The notes beneath the pieces are model-generated. The model was given only the letters and a program-made list of their open reading frames with translations. It was not told where the DNA came from and did no database searches. A DNA stretch of 5,895 nt from Acidobacteriota bacterium (GTDB lineage Bacteria > Acidobacteriota > Terriglobia > Terriglobales > Acidobacteriaceae), in contig JAKABE010000224.1 of the NCBI GenBank assembly GCA_021801945.1, positions 1-5,895 on the forward strand. The letters are read 5' to 3'. Position numbers and translations under genes: made by a program. Below are positions 1 through 5,834 of the stretch, one piece after another; position 1 is the stretch's first letter; each line of letters begins with the position of its first letter.

Positions 1-740
1 AGCCTGAGGGAGTGAATGACGGGCCGGTTCTGGGGCTGGTCGGGAAGGGAATTACCTTCGACACCGGAGGCATCTCCATCAAGCCGTCCGACAACATGGA
101 GAAGATGAAGTACGACATGGCCGGAGGCGCGGCAATGATCGGGGCGATGCGGGCGATTGCCCTGCTCAAGCCAAAGATTCGCGTGATCGGCATTGTTTGC
201 GCGGCGGAAAATATGCCCGACGGCAAGGCGCAGAAGCCCGGCGACGTGCAGACCGCCATGTCGGGCAAGACCATCGAGATCATCAACACGGACGCCGAGG
301 GCCGGCTGGTGCTGGCCGACGGCCTGGCTTACGCTAAGCTACTAGGCGCGACTCACCTGATTGACGCCGCCACGCTCACGGGAGCCTGTGTGGTTGCCCT
401 GGGCATGGTGAATGCCGGGGTCTTTTCCAACGACGATGCCACTTACGCGAAGTTCGAGCAGGCGTTAGCTGTCTCCGGGGAGAAGTTCTGGCGGCTGCCC
501 CTGGGCGAGGAATATGCCGACATGATCAAATCGGAGATCGGCGACATCAAAAATACCGGCGGCCGCCTGGGCGGCGCCATGACGGCCGCGGAGTTCCTGC
601 ACGTCTTCGCGGAAGATACGCCGTGGATTCACCTGGACATCGCCGGCGTGGCCTGGGTGGAAGACGCGCGGCCCTATATCGCCAAAGGCCCCAGCGGTAT
701 CGGGGTGCGCTCAATTCTGGAGTGGGTGAGAAGCTTCTAG
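1..740 (+). CDS. pepA: Leucyl aminopeptidase (peptidase family M17), C-terminal catalytic part, 5' end outside the window
   Basis: This is a cytosolic two-metal aminopeptidase that removes N-terminal residues from peptides and takes part in peptide turnover. The frame is open from base 3 to the TAG at 738-740. The GTG at 12 lies inside the domain and is not the start, so the gene is cut by the window edge. Numbering from that GTG, the family's metal and catalytic residues fall at the E. coli PepA spacing: Lys12 and Asp17 (VGKGITFDTGG), Lys24, Asp35 (KYDM), and Asp94, Glu96 and Arg98 in the NTDAEGRL signature (E. coli Lys270, Asp275, Lys282, Asp293, Asp352, Glu354, Arg356). The constant offset of 258 implies a full protein near 500 aa, usual for the family, with the N-terminal domain upstream. 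The NTGGRLGGAMTAAEFL stretch near residue 180 is also typical. Some PepA proteins also bind DNA, but the region that would show this is mostly missing. The family call is firm. Confidence 0.96.
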   Translation, partial: PEGVNDGPVLGLVGKGITFDTGGISIKPSDNMEKMKYDMAGGAAMIGAMRAIALLKPKIRVIGIVCAAENMPDGKAQKPGDVQTAMSGKTIEIINTDAEGRLVLADGLAYAKLLGATHLIDAATLTGACVVALGMVNAGVFSNDDATYAKFEQALAVSGEKFWRLPLGEEYADMIKSEIGDIKNTGGRLGGAMTAAEFLHVFAEDTPWIHLDIAGVAWVEDARPYIAKGPSGIGVRSILEWVRSF

Positions 741-863
741 ACATCAGCTTTCAGCTTTTCGCGTTGAATTTTTCACGCTGAAGAGACTGGAGCGCAAGCC
801 GCCGCCGCGATTTCTCCGCTGTGGCGTTTCTCTTTTCTCTCTGCGGAACAAAGCAGATTCCTC

Positions 864-885
864 TCATTGCGGTACGCGGCAATGA
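864..885. repeat. 7-bp perfect inverted repeat, possible remnant of an interspersed palindromic element
   Basis: TCATTGC (864-870) and GCAATGA (879-885) are exact reverse complements around an 8-base loop. The preceding bases, AAAGCAGATTCCTC (850-863), followed by a palindrome and AATGA, resemble a short interspersed motif I remember between genes in Terriglobia genomes. That resemblance is from memory and unchecked. It is not followed by a T-run, so it is not a standard terminator. Its right arm overlaps the first bases of the candidate sigma-28 -35 element. Confidence 0.45.
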
Positions 886-909
886 AGTTGCGCCGTGGAA
901 TGCCGATGT
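883..909 (+). promoter_or_regulatory. Candidate sigma-28 (FliA) promoter for motAB
   Basis: TGAAGTTG (883-890), exactly 11 bases, then GCCGATGT (902-909). The enterobacterial FliA consensus is TAAAGTTT-N11-GCCGATAA. The match is 6/8 in each box with the exact spacing. Against the Bacillus SigD -10 box (GCCGATAT) it is 7/8. It lies upstream of and on the same strand as motA. motAB genes are classic late flagellar targets of this sigma factor. Transcription would start near base 916, giving a leader of about 180 bases, which is long. The -10 lacks the usual A at its seventh position. Identification is by pattern and context only. Confidence 0.5.
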
Positions 910-1094
910 AGGAGATGGAAGGGACTCCGGCCCTGCCGCGTGGACTGCCGCCTCGGAGGCGACGCGATGGCAGAGGCGTCTGCGTGGGGAAGAATCTTGG
1001 GCGTGACTGTAAGAACGGATTGCGCGGAACCGGCTGAGACTGCGCGTGGGGATGCGGGCGTCGGCCGCGTTCATCCGCCGCATGGAGGGCAGGC

Positions 1095-1973
1095 ATGATC
1101 GCCATTCTGGGCATTCTGCTGGTTTTCGCCGCGGTGATCGGCGGCTTTCTCATGGAGAAGGGCCACATTCTGGTGCTGATGCAGCCGGCCGAGGCGCTCA
1201 TCATTGCCGGCGCGGCCACGGGCACGCTGCTCACGGCCAATCCGGCGCACATTCTGAAGGCAGTGGCAAAGGGACTGGTGGGTGTGCTCAAGGGCTCGCC
1301 GTTCACCAGGGAGCGCTACTTGAGTACGCTCAGGATGATGTACCAGTTTCTCAACAAGGTGCGAAAGGAGGGCTTTCTGAGCGTGGAGATGGACGTGGAG
1401 AAGCCCGCCGAAAGCGCGATCTTCAAGAACTTCCCCGAGTTTCTCAACGACCATCATGCCGTGAATTTTCTATGCGACACACTGCGCACGGCGATTACGG
1501 GGGGCGTGGAGCCGTTCGATATGGACCAGATGATGGAGTTGGATATGGAGGTCCACCACCGTGCCGCAATGCAGCCCGTAAACGCGCTGACGACGGTGGC
1601 TGACGCGCTGCCGGGGCTGGGGATTGTGGCCGCTGTTTTGGGTGTGGTCATCACCATGGGGGCGCTGGGCGGCCCGCCTGAGGAGATCGGGCACAAGGTC
1701 GCGGCGGCGCTGGTGGGCACGTTTCTCGGCATTCTGCTCTGCTACGGTGTTGCCGGGCCGCTCAGCTCCAACATGAGCAAGGCCGCCGGCGAACACAACG
1801 AGTATCTGCATGTGCTGCGCGTGCTGCTGCTCGCATTTCTCAAAGGCTCGGCGCCGATGATCGCCATCGAGATGGGGCGGCGCGCCATTCCCGCGCATGT
1901 CCGGCCCAGCTTCGACGAGATGGAAAGGATATGCAAAGGAAGCGCAGTTTCCACCGAACCGGCAGCGGCGTAG
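1095..1973 (+). CDS. motA: Flagellar motor stator protein MotA
   Basis: MotA is the inner-membrane subunit of the flagellar stator. With MotB it forms the ion channel and pushes on the rotor protein FliG. The protein is 292 aa (E. coli 295). Key residues sit at the same numbers as in E. coli MotA: Arg90 and Glu98 in the cytoplasmic loop (VRKEGFLSVE), which contact FliG, and Pro173 (ALPGLGIVAA) and Pro222 (AGPLS), which matter for torque. Four membrane segments are visible at about residues 2-21, 33-50, 171-191 and 202-222, with the large cytoplasmic loop between the second and third. The C-terminal RPSFDEME motif is typical. The ATG at 1095 is supported by GGAGG at 1084-1088, six bases upstream, and by the hydrophobic N-terminus starting at once. 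It is followed after 33 bases by motB, so the two are very likely co-transcribed. A sigma-28-like promoter lies upstream. The identification is secure. Confidence 0.97.
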   Translation: MIAILGILLVFAAVIGGFLMEKGHILVLMQPAEALIIAGAATGTLLTANPAHILKAVAKGLVGVLKGSPFTRERYLSTLRMMYQFLNKVRKEGFLSVEMDVEKPAESAIFKNFPEFLNDHHAVNFLCDTLRTAITGGVEPFDMDQMMELDMEVHHRAAMQPVNALTTVADALPGLGIVAAVLGVVITMGALGGPPEEIGHKVAAALVGTFLGILLCYGVAGPLSSNMSKAAGEHNEYLHVLRVLLLAFLKGSAPMIAIEMGRRAIPAHVRPSFDEMERICKGSAVSTEPAAA

Positions 1974-2006
1974 AACCTGCAAGCCTGCTTTGGAGATCGA
2001 AGCGTA

Positions 2007-2921
2007 ATGGCAGCCAAGGATCAACCGGTCATCATCGTCAAAAAGAAAGGCGACCATGCCGGTCACCACGGCGGCGCCTGGAAAGTTGCTTATGCCGATT
2101 TCGTCACGGCATTGATGTCGTTGTTCATCGTGTTATGGCTGATGGGTTCAAGCGAGAGGGTGAAGCAGGCCGTGGCCGGCTACTTCAACGATCCCCGGGG
2201 GACCGCCAGCCTGATGGGCACCACCATGACCGGCACCGGCGAGACAGTGACAGTGGCGGACAACAACGATCTGCAACGGCTCAAGGAGAAGCTGGAGCAG
2301 GAGATCAAGGCGCGGAAGGATCTCCAGAAGCTTTCCAGGCAGATTGAGATCACCATCACGCCCGAGGGGCTGCGCATTGAGTTGATGGAAGACAGAAATG
2401 GCACCTTTTTTCAGAGTGGCAGCGCGCAATTGAGCCAGAACGGGCAACAATTGCTGGCCTTGCTGGCCATGGAGTTGAAGACTCTGTCCAACAAGCTGCT
2501 CATCGAGGGCCACACCGATGCCACGCAATACTCGAAAGATGCCAATTACACCAACTGGGAGCTCTCGGCGGACCGCGCCAATGCGGCGCGCCGGCTGCTG
2601 CAGGCAGATGGAGTGCGGCGGGATCAGGTGACGCAGGTGCGCGGCTACGCCGATCAGCTTCTGCGCGTCAAGAGCAACCCATACGATCCCTCCAACCGGC
2701 GCATCTCCATTCTGGTGAAAAACGACGAGCACGGGCCGGCACGAAATCTCTCGATCTCCCGGGTTGCGGTTGCAACTCCGGTTGCGCCTAGTTCCGGAGG
2801 CAGCGCCGTCAAACCCGCGGCCGGCACTCCTTTGCCAGTCAAGCCTTCACATGCATCACCGCCGTCCCGGCCGGGCCTGGCAGGCAAGCTCACAGCGCTG
2901 CTATCAGGAAAAAAGAAGTAG
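2007..2921 (+). CDS. motB: Flagellar motor stator protein MotB, OmpA-like peptidoglycan-binding
   Basis: MotB anchors the stator to peptidoglycan and carries the proton-binding residue of the channel. It is 304 aa (E. coli 308). Order of parts: a basic cytoplasmic N-terminus; one membrane segment at about 30-47 containing Asp31 in AWKVAYADF, equivalent to the ion-carrying Asp32 of E. coli; a plug/linker region near 50-65 (VKQAVAGYFNDP); a charged helical stretch at about 87-115; and an OmpA/MotB domain at about 130-240 with FQSGSAQL, GHTDA, NWELSADRANAARR (183-196) and NRRISILV (230-237). The close match to E. coli around Asp31 and in the domain suggests proton rather than sodium coupling, which is an inference. 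After the domain comes a tail of about 60 residues rich in Pro, Ala and Ser and ending in lysines. The start ATG has GGAG at 1992-1995, 11 bases upstream, a rather long spacing. No other in-frame start fits the domain better. Confidence 0.97.
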   Translation: MAAKDQPVIIVKKKGDHAGHHGGAWKVAYADFVTALMSLFIVLWLMGSSERVKQAVAGYFNDPRGTASLMGTTMTGTGETVTVADNNDLQRLKEKLEQEIKARKDLQKLSRQIEITITPEGLRIELMEDRNGTFFQSGSAQLSQNGQQLLALLAMELKTLSNKLLIEGHTDATQYSKDANYTNWELSADRANAARRLLQADGVRRDQVTQVRGYADQLLRVKSNPYDPSNRRISILVKNDEHGPARNLSISRVAVATPVAPSSGGSAVKPAAGTPLPVKPSHASPPSRPGLAGKLTALLSGKKK

Positions 2922-3106
2922 CAGTTTCGCAATAGAGGATCACGGGAGGTTTCGCGTGCACTCAAGAACCATGCCCGATTCTTGCGCATGCGGGGAGATT
3001 CGGATGGTGCTTCCCGGCAAAACCGAAGCCGCGCCGCAGACCATGTGGCGGGAAATAGTGTACTCTGGTTGCGGATTGGAAAGCGTTTACCAGGAGTGTT
3101 CATTCC
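2922..3106 (+). other. motB-araB intergenic region and araB leader
   Basis: This stretch holds weak hairpins and the araB control region. CAAGAA (2963-2968) pairs with TTCTTG (2979-2984). CGGGGAG (2991-2997) pairs with CTTCCCG (3010-3016) with one G-U pair. Neither is followed by a T-run, so termination after motB is uncertain. A GTG at 2956 with a good ribosome-binding sequence (GGGAGG, 2944-2949) opens a 57-codon frame that ends at 3129, overlapping the araB start by 23 bases. It has six cysteines but uses rare codons such as AGA and ATA, and I do not call it a gene. A LacI-type operator lies at 3077-3092. No sound -35/-10 pair is visible; TACTCT at 3061-3066 is the nearest -10-like sequence. 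Confidence 0.5.
3077..3092. promoter_or_regulatory. Candidate LacI-family repressor operator in front of araB
   Basis: TGGAAAGCGTTTACCA is a 16-bp near-palindrome centred on CG (3084-3085), with 12 of 16 positions symmetric. It has the layout NNNNAANCGNTTNNNN shared by many LacI-family operators, such as those of FruR/Cra. It sits 14 bases before the araB ATG and shares its last base with the ribosome-binding sequence AGGAG (3092-3096), so a bound protein would block transcription just downstream of the likely start. Which regulator binds, and its effector, cannot be told from this window. Confidence 0.6.
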
Positions 3107-4690
3107 ATGACTATCGTTGCCGGTGTTGATTTCGGTACACTCAGCGTTCGCGTCACTCTTGTCGATAGCAAGACAGGCCCCATCGGCACCGCCTCGGCCA
3201 ACTATCCGTTGCACCGCCGCCGCGAGGATCCGAACTACGCCACGCAGTCTCATGCCGACCAGATGACCGCGCTGGCCGCTGCCACCCGCGATGCTCTCAA
3301 GAGCACGGGCGTGCAGGGAGACGACGTGGCTGCCATTGCGCTGGATACCACCGGCTCCAGCGTGATTCCCGTGGGCGAGGGACTCGAACCGCTGGATGAG
3401 TACTACCTGTGGTGCGATCACCGCGCCTTCGCCGAGGCCCAGGAGATCACCGAGAAGGCTCATGCGCTCGGCTTTGAAGGGATCGAATGGTGCGGCGGCG
3501 TCTACTCGCATGAGTGGGGCTTTTCCAAACTGCTGCACTGGCTGCGCCATAATCCCGGCAAGCGCGCGCACTTGGTAACGGCTCTGGAGCATTGCGACAT
3601 GGTGGCGGCCACGCTGAGCGGCGTGACCACGGTCAGCGCCCTCAAGCGCAGCGTCTGCGCGATGGGCCACAAGTGGATGTGGAACCCGCTGTGGGGCGGG
3701 CTGCCGCCGGAGGATTTTCTGGTGGCCGTGGACCCGCTGCTGAAGGGCGTGCGCGCCAAGATGGGCGGTGAATATCTGACCAGCGACCATCTGGCTGGTC
3801 ATCTTACGCCGAAGTGGGCCGAAACGCTCGGCCTGCGCGCGGGCATTCCGATTCCGGTGGGCGCATTCGACGCGCACTGGGACGCCATCGGCTCGAACAT
3901 CTGCGAGGGCGATGCGGTCAATGTTGTCGGTACTTCCACGTGCATCATCGGCATTGCGCGCGAGGCGCAGCTCGTGCCGGGCGTCTGCGGCGTGGTGCCG
4001 GGCAGTGTGCATCCGAAGTACACCGGCATCGAGGCGGGCCTTTCGGCAGTCGGAGACATCTTCGACGCGATCGCCAAACGCGCCGGGACAGCCGTGGCTG
4101 CGCTCTCTGAGGGTTTGGAGGCTTACAAGGCTGGCCAGACAGGCTTGCTGCGGCTGAGTTGGGATAACGGCGACCGCACGGTGCTCGTGAATCCCGAACT
4201 GGGGGGCGTGACGCTCGGCTGGAACCTGGTCCACACCGCGCAGGACGAGCTTTTCGCGGCCATCGAGGGCACGGCCTTTCACACGCGCATCATCCTGGAG
4301 CGCATGGCCGAGCACGGCGTGCGCATTGACCGCGTCATCAATGCCGGTGGCGTTCCGCAGAAAAATGAAGTGCTCAACCGCGTCTACGCCAATGTGCTGA
4401 ATAAGCCGGTGTTGGTGCCGGCGGGCATTCCCACCAGCCTGGGTTCGGGCATCTTCGCGCTGTTGGCGGCTGGAGCGTACAAGACGATTGAAGAGGCACA
4501 GGCCGCGGTCTGCCTGCCTTTCCGCACCGTTAAACCCGACCCGAAGGCGGCGGCGGTTTACGAACGGCTCTACCCACACTATCGCGATGTGTACTTTGCG
4601 CTGGGCACGCGCGGGGCAAAGCCGCTGGCGCTGGGCGCGGTGCTGCCGGAGCTGCGGAAGATTGCGGCAGAGGTGCAGCGGGCGGGCTGA
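3107..4690 (+). CDS. araB: L-ribulokinase (FGGY carbohydrate kinase)
   Basis: Ribulokinase phosphorylates L-ribulose with ATP to L-ribulose 5-phosphate, the second step of L-arabinose breakdown in the cytosol. The 527-aa protein is somewhat shorter than E. coli AraB (566) but aligns by eye along its length. The N-terminal phosphate-binding motif is GVDFGTLSVR (6-15). Other shared stretches are the LDTTGSS region (79-85), GGVYSHEWGFSKLLH (130-144), CAMGHKWMW with NPLWGGLPP (184-201), GAFDAH (252-257) with Asp255 as the likely catalytic base, GTSTC (275-279), GIEAGLSAVGDIF (307-319) and the adenosine-side NAGGVPQKNEV (412-422). GHK-W and WGGLPP are characteristic of ribulokinase rather than xylulokinase or glycerol kinase. 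The ATG at 3107 has AGGAG ten bases upstream and the domain begins immediately. A LacI-type operator overlaps this leader. No araA or araD is adjacent in this window, so the rest of the pathway must lie elsewhere or be replaced. Confidence 0.94.
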   Translation: MTIVAGVDFGTLSVRVTLVDSKTGPIGTASANYPLHRRREDPNYATQSHADQMTALAAATRDALKSTGVQGDDVAAIALDTTGSSVIPVGEGLEPLDEYYLWCDHRAFAEAQEITEKAHALGFEGIEWCGGVYSHEWGFSKLLHWLRHNPGKRAHLVTALEHCDMVAATLSGVTTVSALKRSVCAMGHKWMWNPLWGGLPPEDFLVAVDPLLKGVRAKMGGEYLTSDHLAGHLTPKWAETLGLRAGIPIPVGAFDAHWDAIGSNICEGDAVNVVGTSTCIIGIAREAQLVPGVCGVVPGSVHPKYTGIEAGLSAVGDIFDAIAKRAGTAVAALSEGLEAYKAGQTGLLRLSWDNGDRTVLVNPELGGVTLGWNLVHTAQDELFAAIEGTAFHTRIILERMAEHGVRIDRVINAGGVPQKNEVLNRVYANVLNKPVLVPAGIPTSLGSGIFALLAAGAYKTIEEAQAAVCLPFRTVKPDPKAAAVYERLYPHYRDVYFALGTRGAKPLALGAVLPELRKIAAEVQRAG

Positions 4691-4805
4691 GCCTTGCGTG
4701 TTTCTGCATCCGCCGCAAGCCCTTTAGCTTCCATCCACGCCGTAGGTAGGCGGCGATCCGGGGTGCGAGACCACCGGAAAGCGCGGTATCCGGCGCGCGG
4801 TTGTC

Positions 4806-4834
4806 TTGCATGTTCCGGCGCGAAGCGGGAAAAT
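4806..4834 (+). promoter_or_regulatory. Weak candidate promoter for the secreted-protein gene
   Basis: TTGCAT (4806-4811), 17 bases, then GAAAAT (4829-4834) resembles a housekeeping sigma promoter with 3/6 and 4/6 matches. It is well placed for a short leader before the start at 4868. The surrounding gap (4691-4867) also holds small inverted repeats: CTTGCG 4693-4698 with CGCAAG 4714-4719, CGCCG 4738-4742 with CGGCG 4751-4755, and CCGGA 4774-4778 with TCCGG 4789-4793. None is followed by a T-run. The match is poor and may be chance. Confidence 0.2.
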
Positions 4835-4853
4835 ACGCGCACATGCCCGTGAA

Positions 4854-4861
4854 AGCAGGTG
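4854..4861 (+). promoter_or_regulatory. Ribosome-binding site deciding the start at 4868
   Basis: AGCAGGTG matches the ideal AGGAGGTG at 7 of 8 bases and ends six bases before the ATG at 4868. The alternative in-frame start, GTG at 4859, lies inside this site and has only a weak purine run (GAAAG, 4851-4855) before it. An in-frame TGA at 4850-4852 rules out any earlier start. Confidence 0.6.
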
Positions 4862-4867
4862 CGATTT

Positions 4868-5752
4868 ATGTGCCTCTGCCTATTCGCTTCTCCGGTACGT
4901 GCGGGAACGCTTCTTCTGGTTCTATGCCTGACGCTTGCCGCCCAGGCACAGAACCCGCCTGTTGGTTCCGACGCGGCTTCAGAACCTTCAACGCAGTCTC
5001 TGGCCACACCCGTCCTTGATGACGACTGGCTGACCGGGGTCGCCAGCCTTTACTACTCGAGCGCGAGGTCCGGCCTGGATGCATTTGAATGCTCCGTCCA
5101 TCCTGACTGGGGGACGCTCTTTGCGAGCGCGCAAAAGAACCCCGCTCCCGCCATCGATCCGCGGGTATCCGTACTGAACACCGTAAAGATCACATTGCAC
5201 GCACGCATGAAGGGCGGCTCCGCGCTGGACTGGATGCCGGTGTCGAACCCGGATAAGCCCCTCGATCCGGAGTCAGTTCAAATGCTCGAACTGATGCGCG
5301 AGGCGACTGAAAGAACACTGGAAGGGTTTATCCAGTTCTGGATCCCCTTCATGGACGGCTCTGTTGTTCCCGCCAAATCCGCGGGTCTGGAGATCAAGCA
5401 CAGCGCGGCGGGACATACGATTCATGGGGTGGAGGGTGGCACGGACGTGACCAGGGTCTTCGACAACGGCGAGATTCTGCAGCAGTTCAATATGAGGATG
5501 GGTGGCTCCTCGATCCAATTCATGCCCGCCTTTCAAACCACCGAGCAGGGCCTACTGGTGAATCGCATCGTGGTCCGCATCCTGCCGGCGGGGGCGCCAC
5601 CGGAACAAGCGCAGGAGATGCATGTGGGCATCGAGTACCAGACCATCCGTGGCTATCCGATTCCCGCCCGGCTGAGCATGGAGCTCGCCAAAGCAGGGAG
5701 GTTCAACTTCGTCCTCGATGGCTGCAATGTCAATCCGCCGGAGAAGCAGTGA
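4868..5752 (+). CDS. Secreted protein of unknown function
   Basis: I do not recognise this 294-aa protein as a named family; its style recalls conserved hypothetical proteins of Acidobacteriota. It begins with a signal peptide: Arg11, a hydrophobic core at about 14-23, and a probable cleavage after AQA (25-27). The cysteine at 20 is not in a lipobox, so it is probably not a lipoprotein. The mature part has a Ser/Pro/Ala-rich spacer (28-50), then a globular region with FECSVHPDW (73-81), a mixed segment, and a C-terminal half with alternating strand-like stretches (TRVFDNGEILQQFNMRM, VNRIVVRILP, MHVGIEYQTIRGYPIPARLSM). This pattern faintly recalls LolA/LppX-like beta folds, but that is a guess. 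The only mature cysteines, Cys75 and Cys286, could form a disulfide after export. The chosen start is the ATG at 4868, for its ribosome-binding sequence; GTG at 4859 would add three residues. It appears to be a single-gene unit ending at the terminator at 5781-5819. Confidence 0.85.
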   Translation: MCLCLFASPVRAGTLLLVLCLTLAAQAQNPPVGSDAASEPSTQSLATPVLDDDWLTGVASLYYSSARSGLDAFECSVHPDWGTLFASAQKNPAPAIDPRVSVLNTVKITLHARMKGGSALDWMPVSNPDKPLDPESVQMLELMREATERTLEGFIQFWIPFMDGSVVPAKSAGLEIKHSAAGHTIHGVEGGTDVTRVFDNGEILQQFNMRMGGSSIQFMPAFQTTEQGLLVNRIVVRILPAGAPPEQAQEMHVGIEYQTIRGYPIPARLSMELAKAGRFNFVLDGCNVNPPEKQ

Positions 5753-5780
5753 GCGCCGGCTCGCGCAAGATTGTCTCTTA

Positions 5781-5819
5781 AATCAAAAGCGGCTCCTTCG
5801 CGGGAGCCGCTTTTTGATT
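5781..5819. terminator. Bidirectional Rho-independent terminator
   Basis: GCGGCTCC (5789-5796) pairs perfectly with GGAGCCGC (5803-5810) around the loop TTCGCG. A-rich sequence precedes the stem (AATCAAAA, 5781-5788) and T-rich sequence follows it (TTTTTGATT, 5811-5819), and these also pair with one bulged base. Read on either strand, the stem is followed by a T-run, so it can stop transcription from both sides. It lies between the secreted-protein gene and a minus-strand gene end, as expected for convergent genes. Confidence 0.93.
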
Positions 5820-5834
5820 GGCTTATGAACTTGC

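Larger units (their letters stand above)
741..1094. other. Intergenic region pepA-motA, non-coding, with palindrome and candidate motAB promoter
   Basis: I find no credible gene in these 354 bases. The short open frames here have arginine/alanine-rich translations typical of chance reading in GC-rich DNA and no family resemblance. Just after pepA, TTCAGC (750-755) and GCTGAA (777-782) can pair around a T-rich 21-base loop, but no T-run follows, so this is not a convincing terminator. A perfect 7-bp palindrome lies at 864-885 and a sigma-28-like promoter at 883-909. The predicted motA leader of roughly 175-180 bases has several short inverted repeats: CTCCG 925-929 with CGGAG 954-958, GACGC 961-965 with GCGTC 976-980, and GCAGA 970-974 with TCTGC 979-983. 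The last two are mutually exclusive. I do not recognise a known riboswitch. Confidence 0.7.

Noticed and set aside
750..782. TTCAGC/GCTGAA inverted repeat after pepA as a terminator
   Set aside because: The stem is only 6 bp with a 21-base loop and no T-run follows the right arm.
968..983. A sigma-54-like TGGC...CTGC sequence upstream of motA
   Set aside because: The GG to GC spacing is one base too long and the TTGC box is imperfect. Sigma-54 promoters do not tolerate altered spacing.
895..1098. Short plus-strand open frames between pepA and motA
   Set aside because: Arg/Gly/Ala-rich translations, no good ribosome-binding sequence, mutual overlap and no recognisable domain.
1470..2069. Minus-strand open frames opposite motA and motB (also at 2148-2732)
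   Set aside because: They lie wholly antisense to motA/motB, whose coding frames are certain, and have His/Arg/Gln-rich shadow composition.
2654..4579. A 641-codon open frame on the minus strand opposite motB and araB
   Set aside because: It runs antisense to two well-identified genes. Its translation is rich in Arg, His and Ala with no family resemblance, as expected when high-GC codons are read backwards. It also crosses the intergenic region without any start signal.
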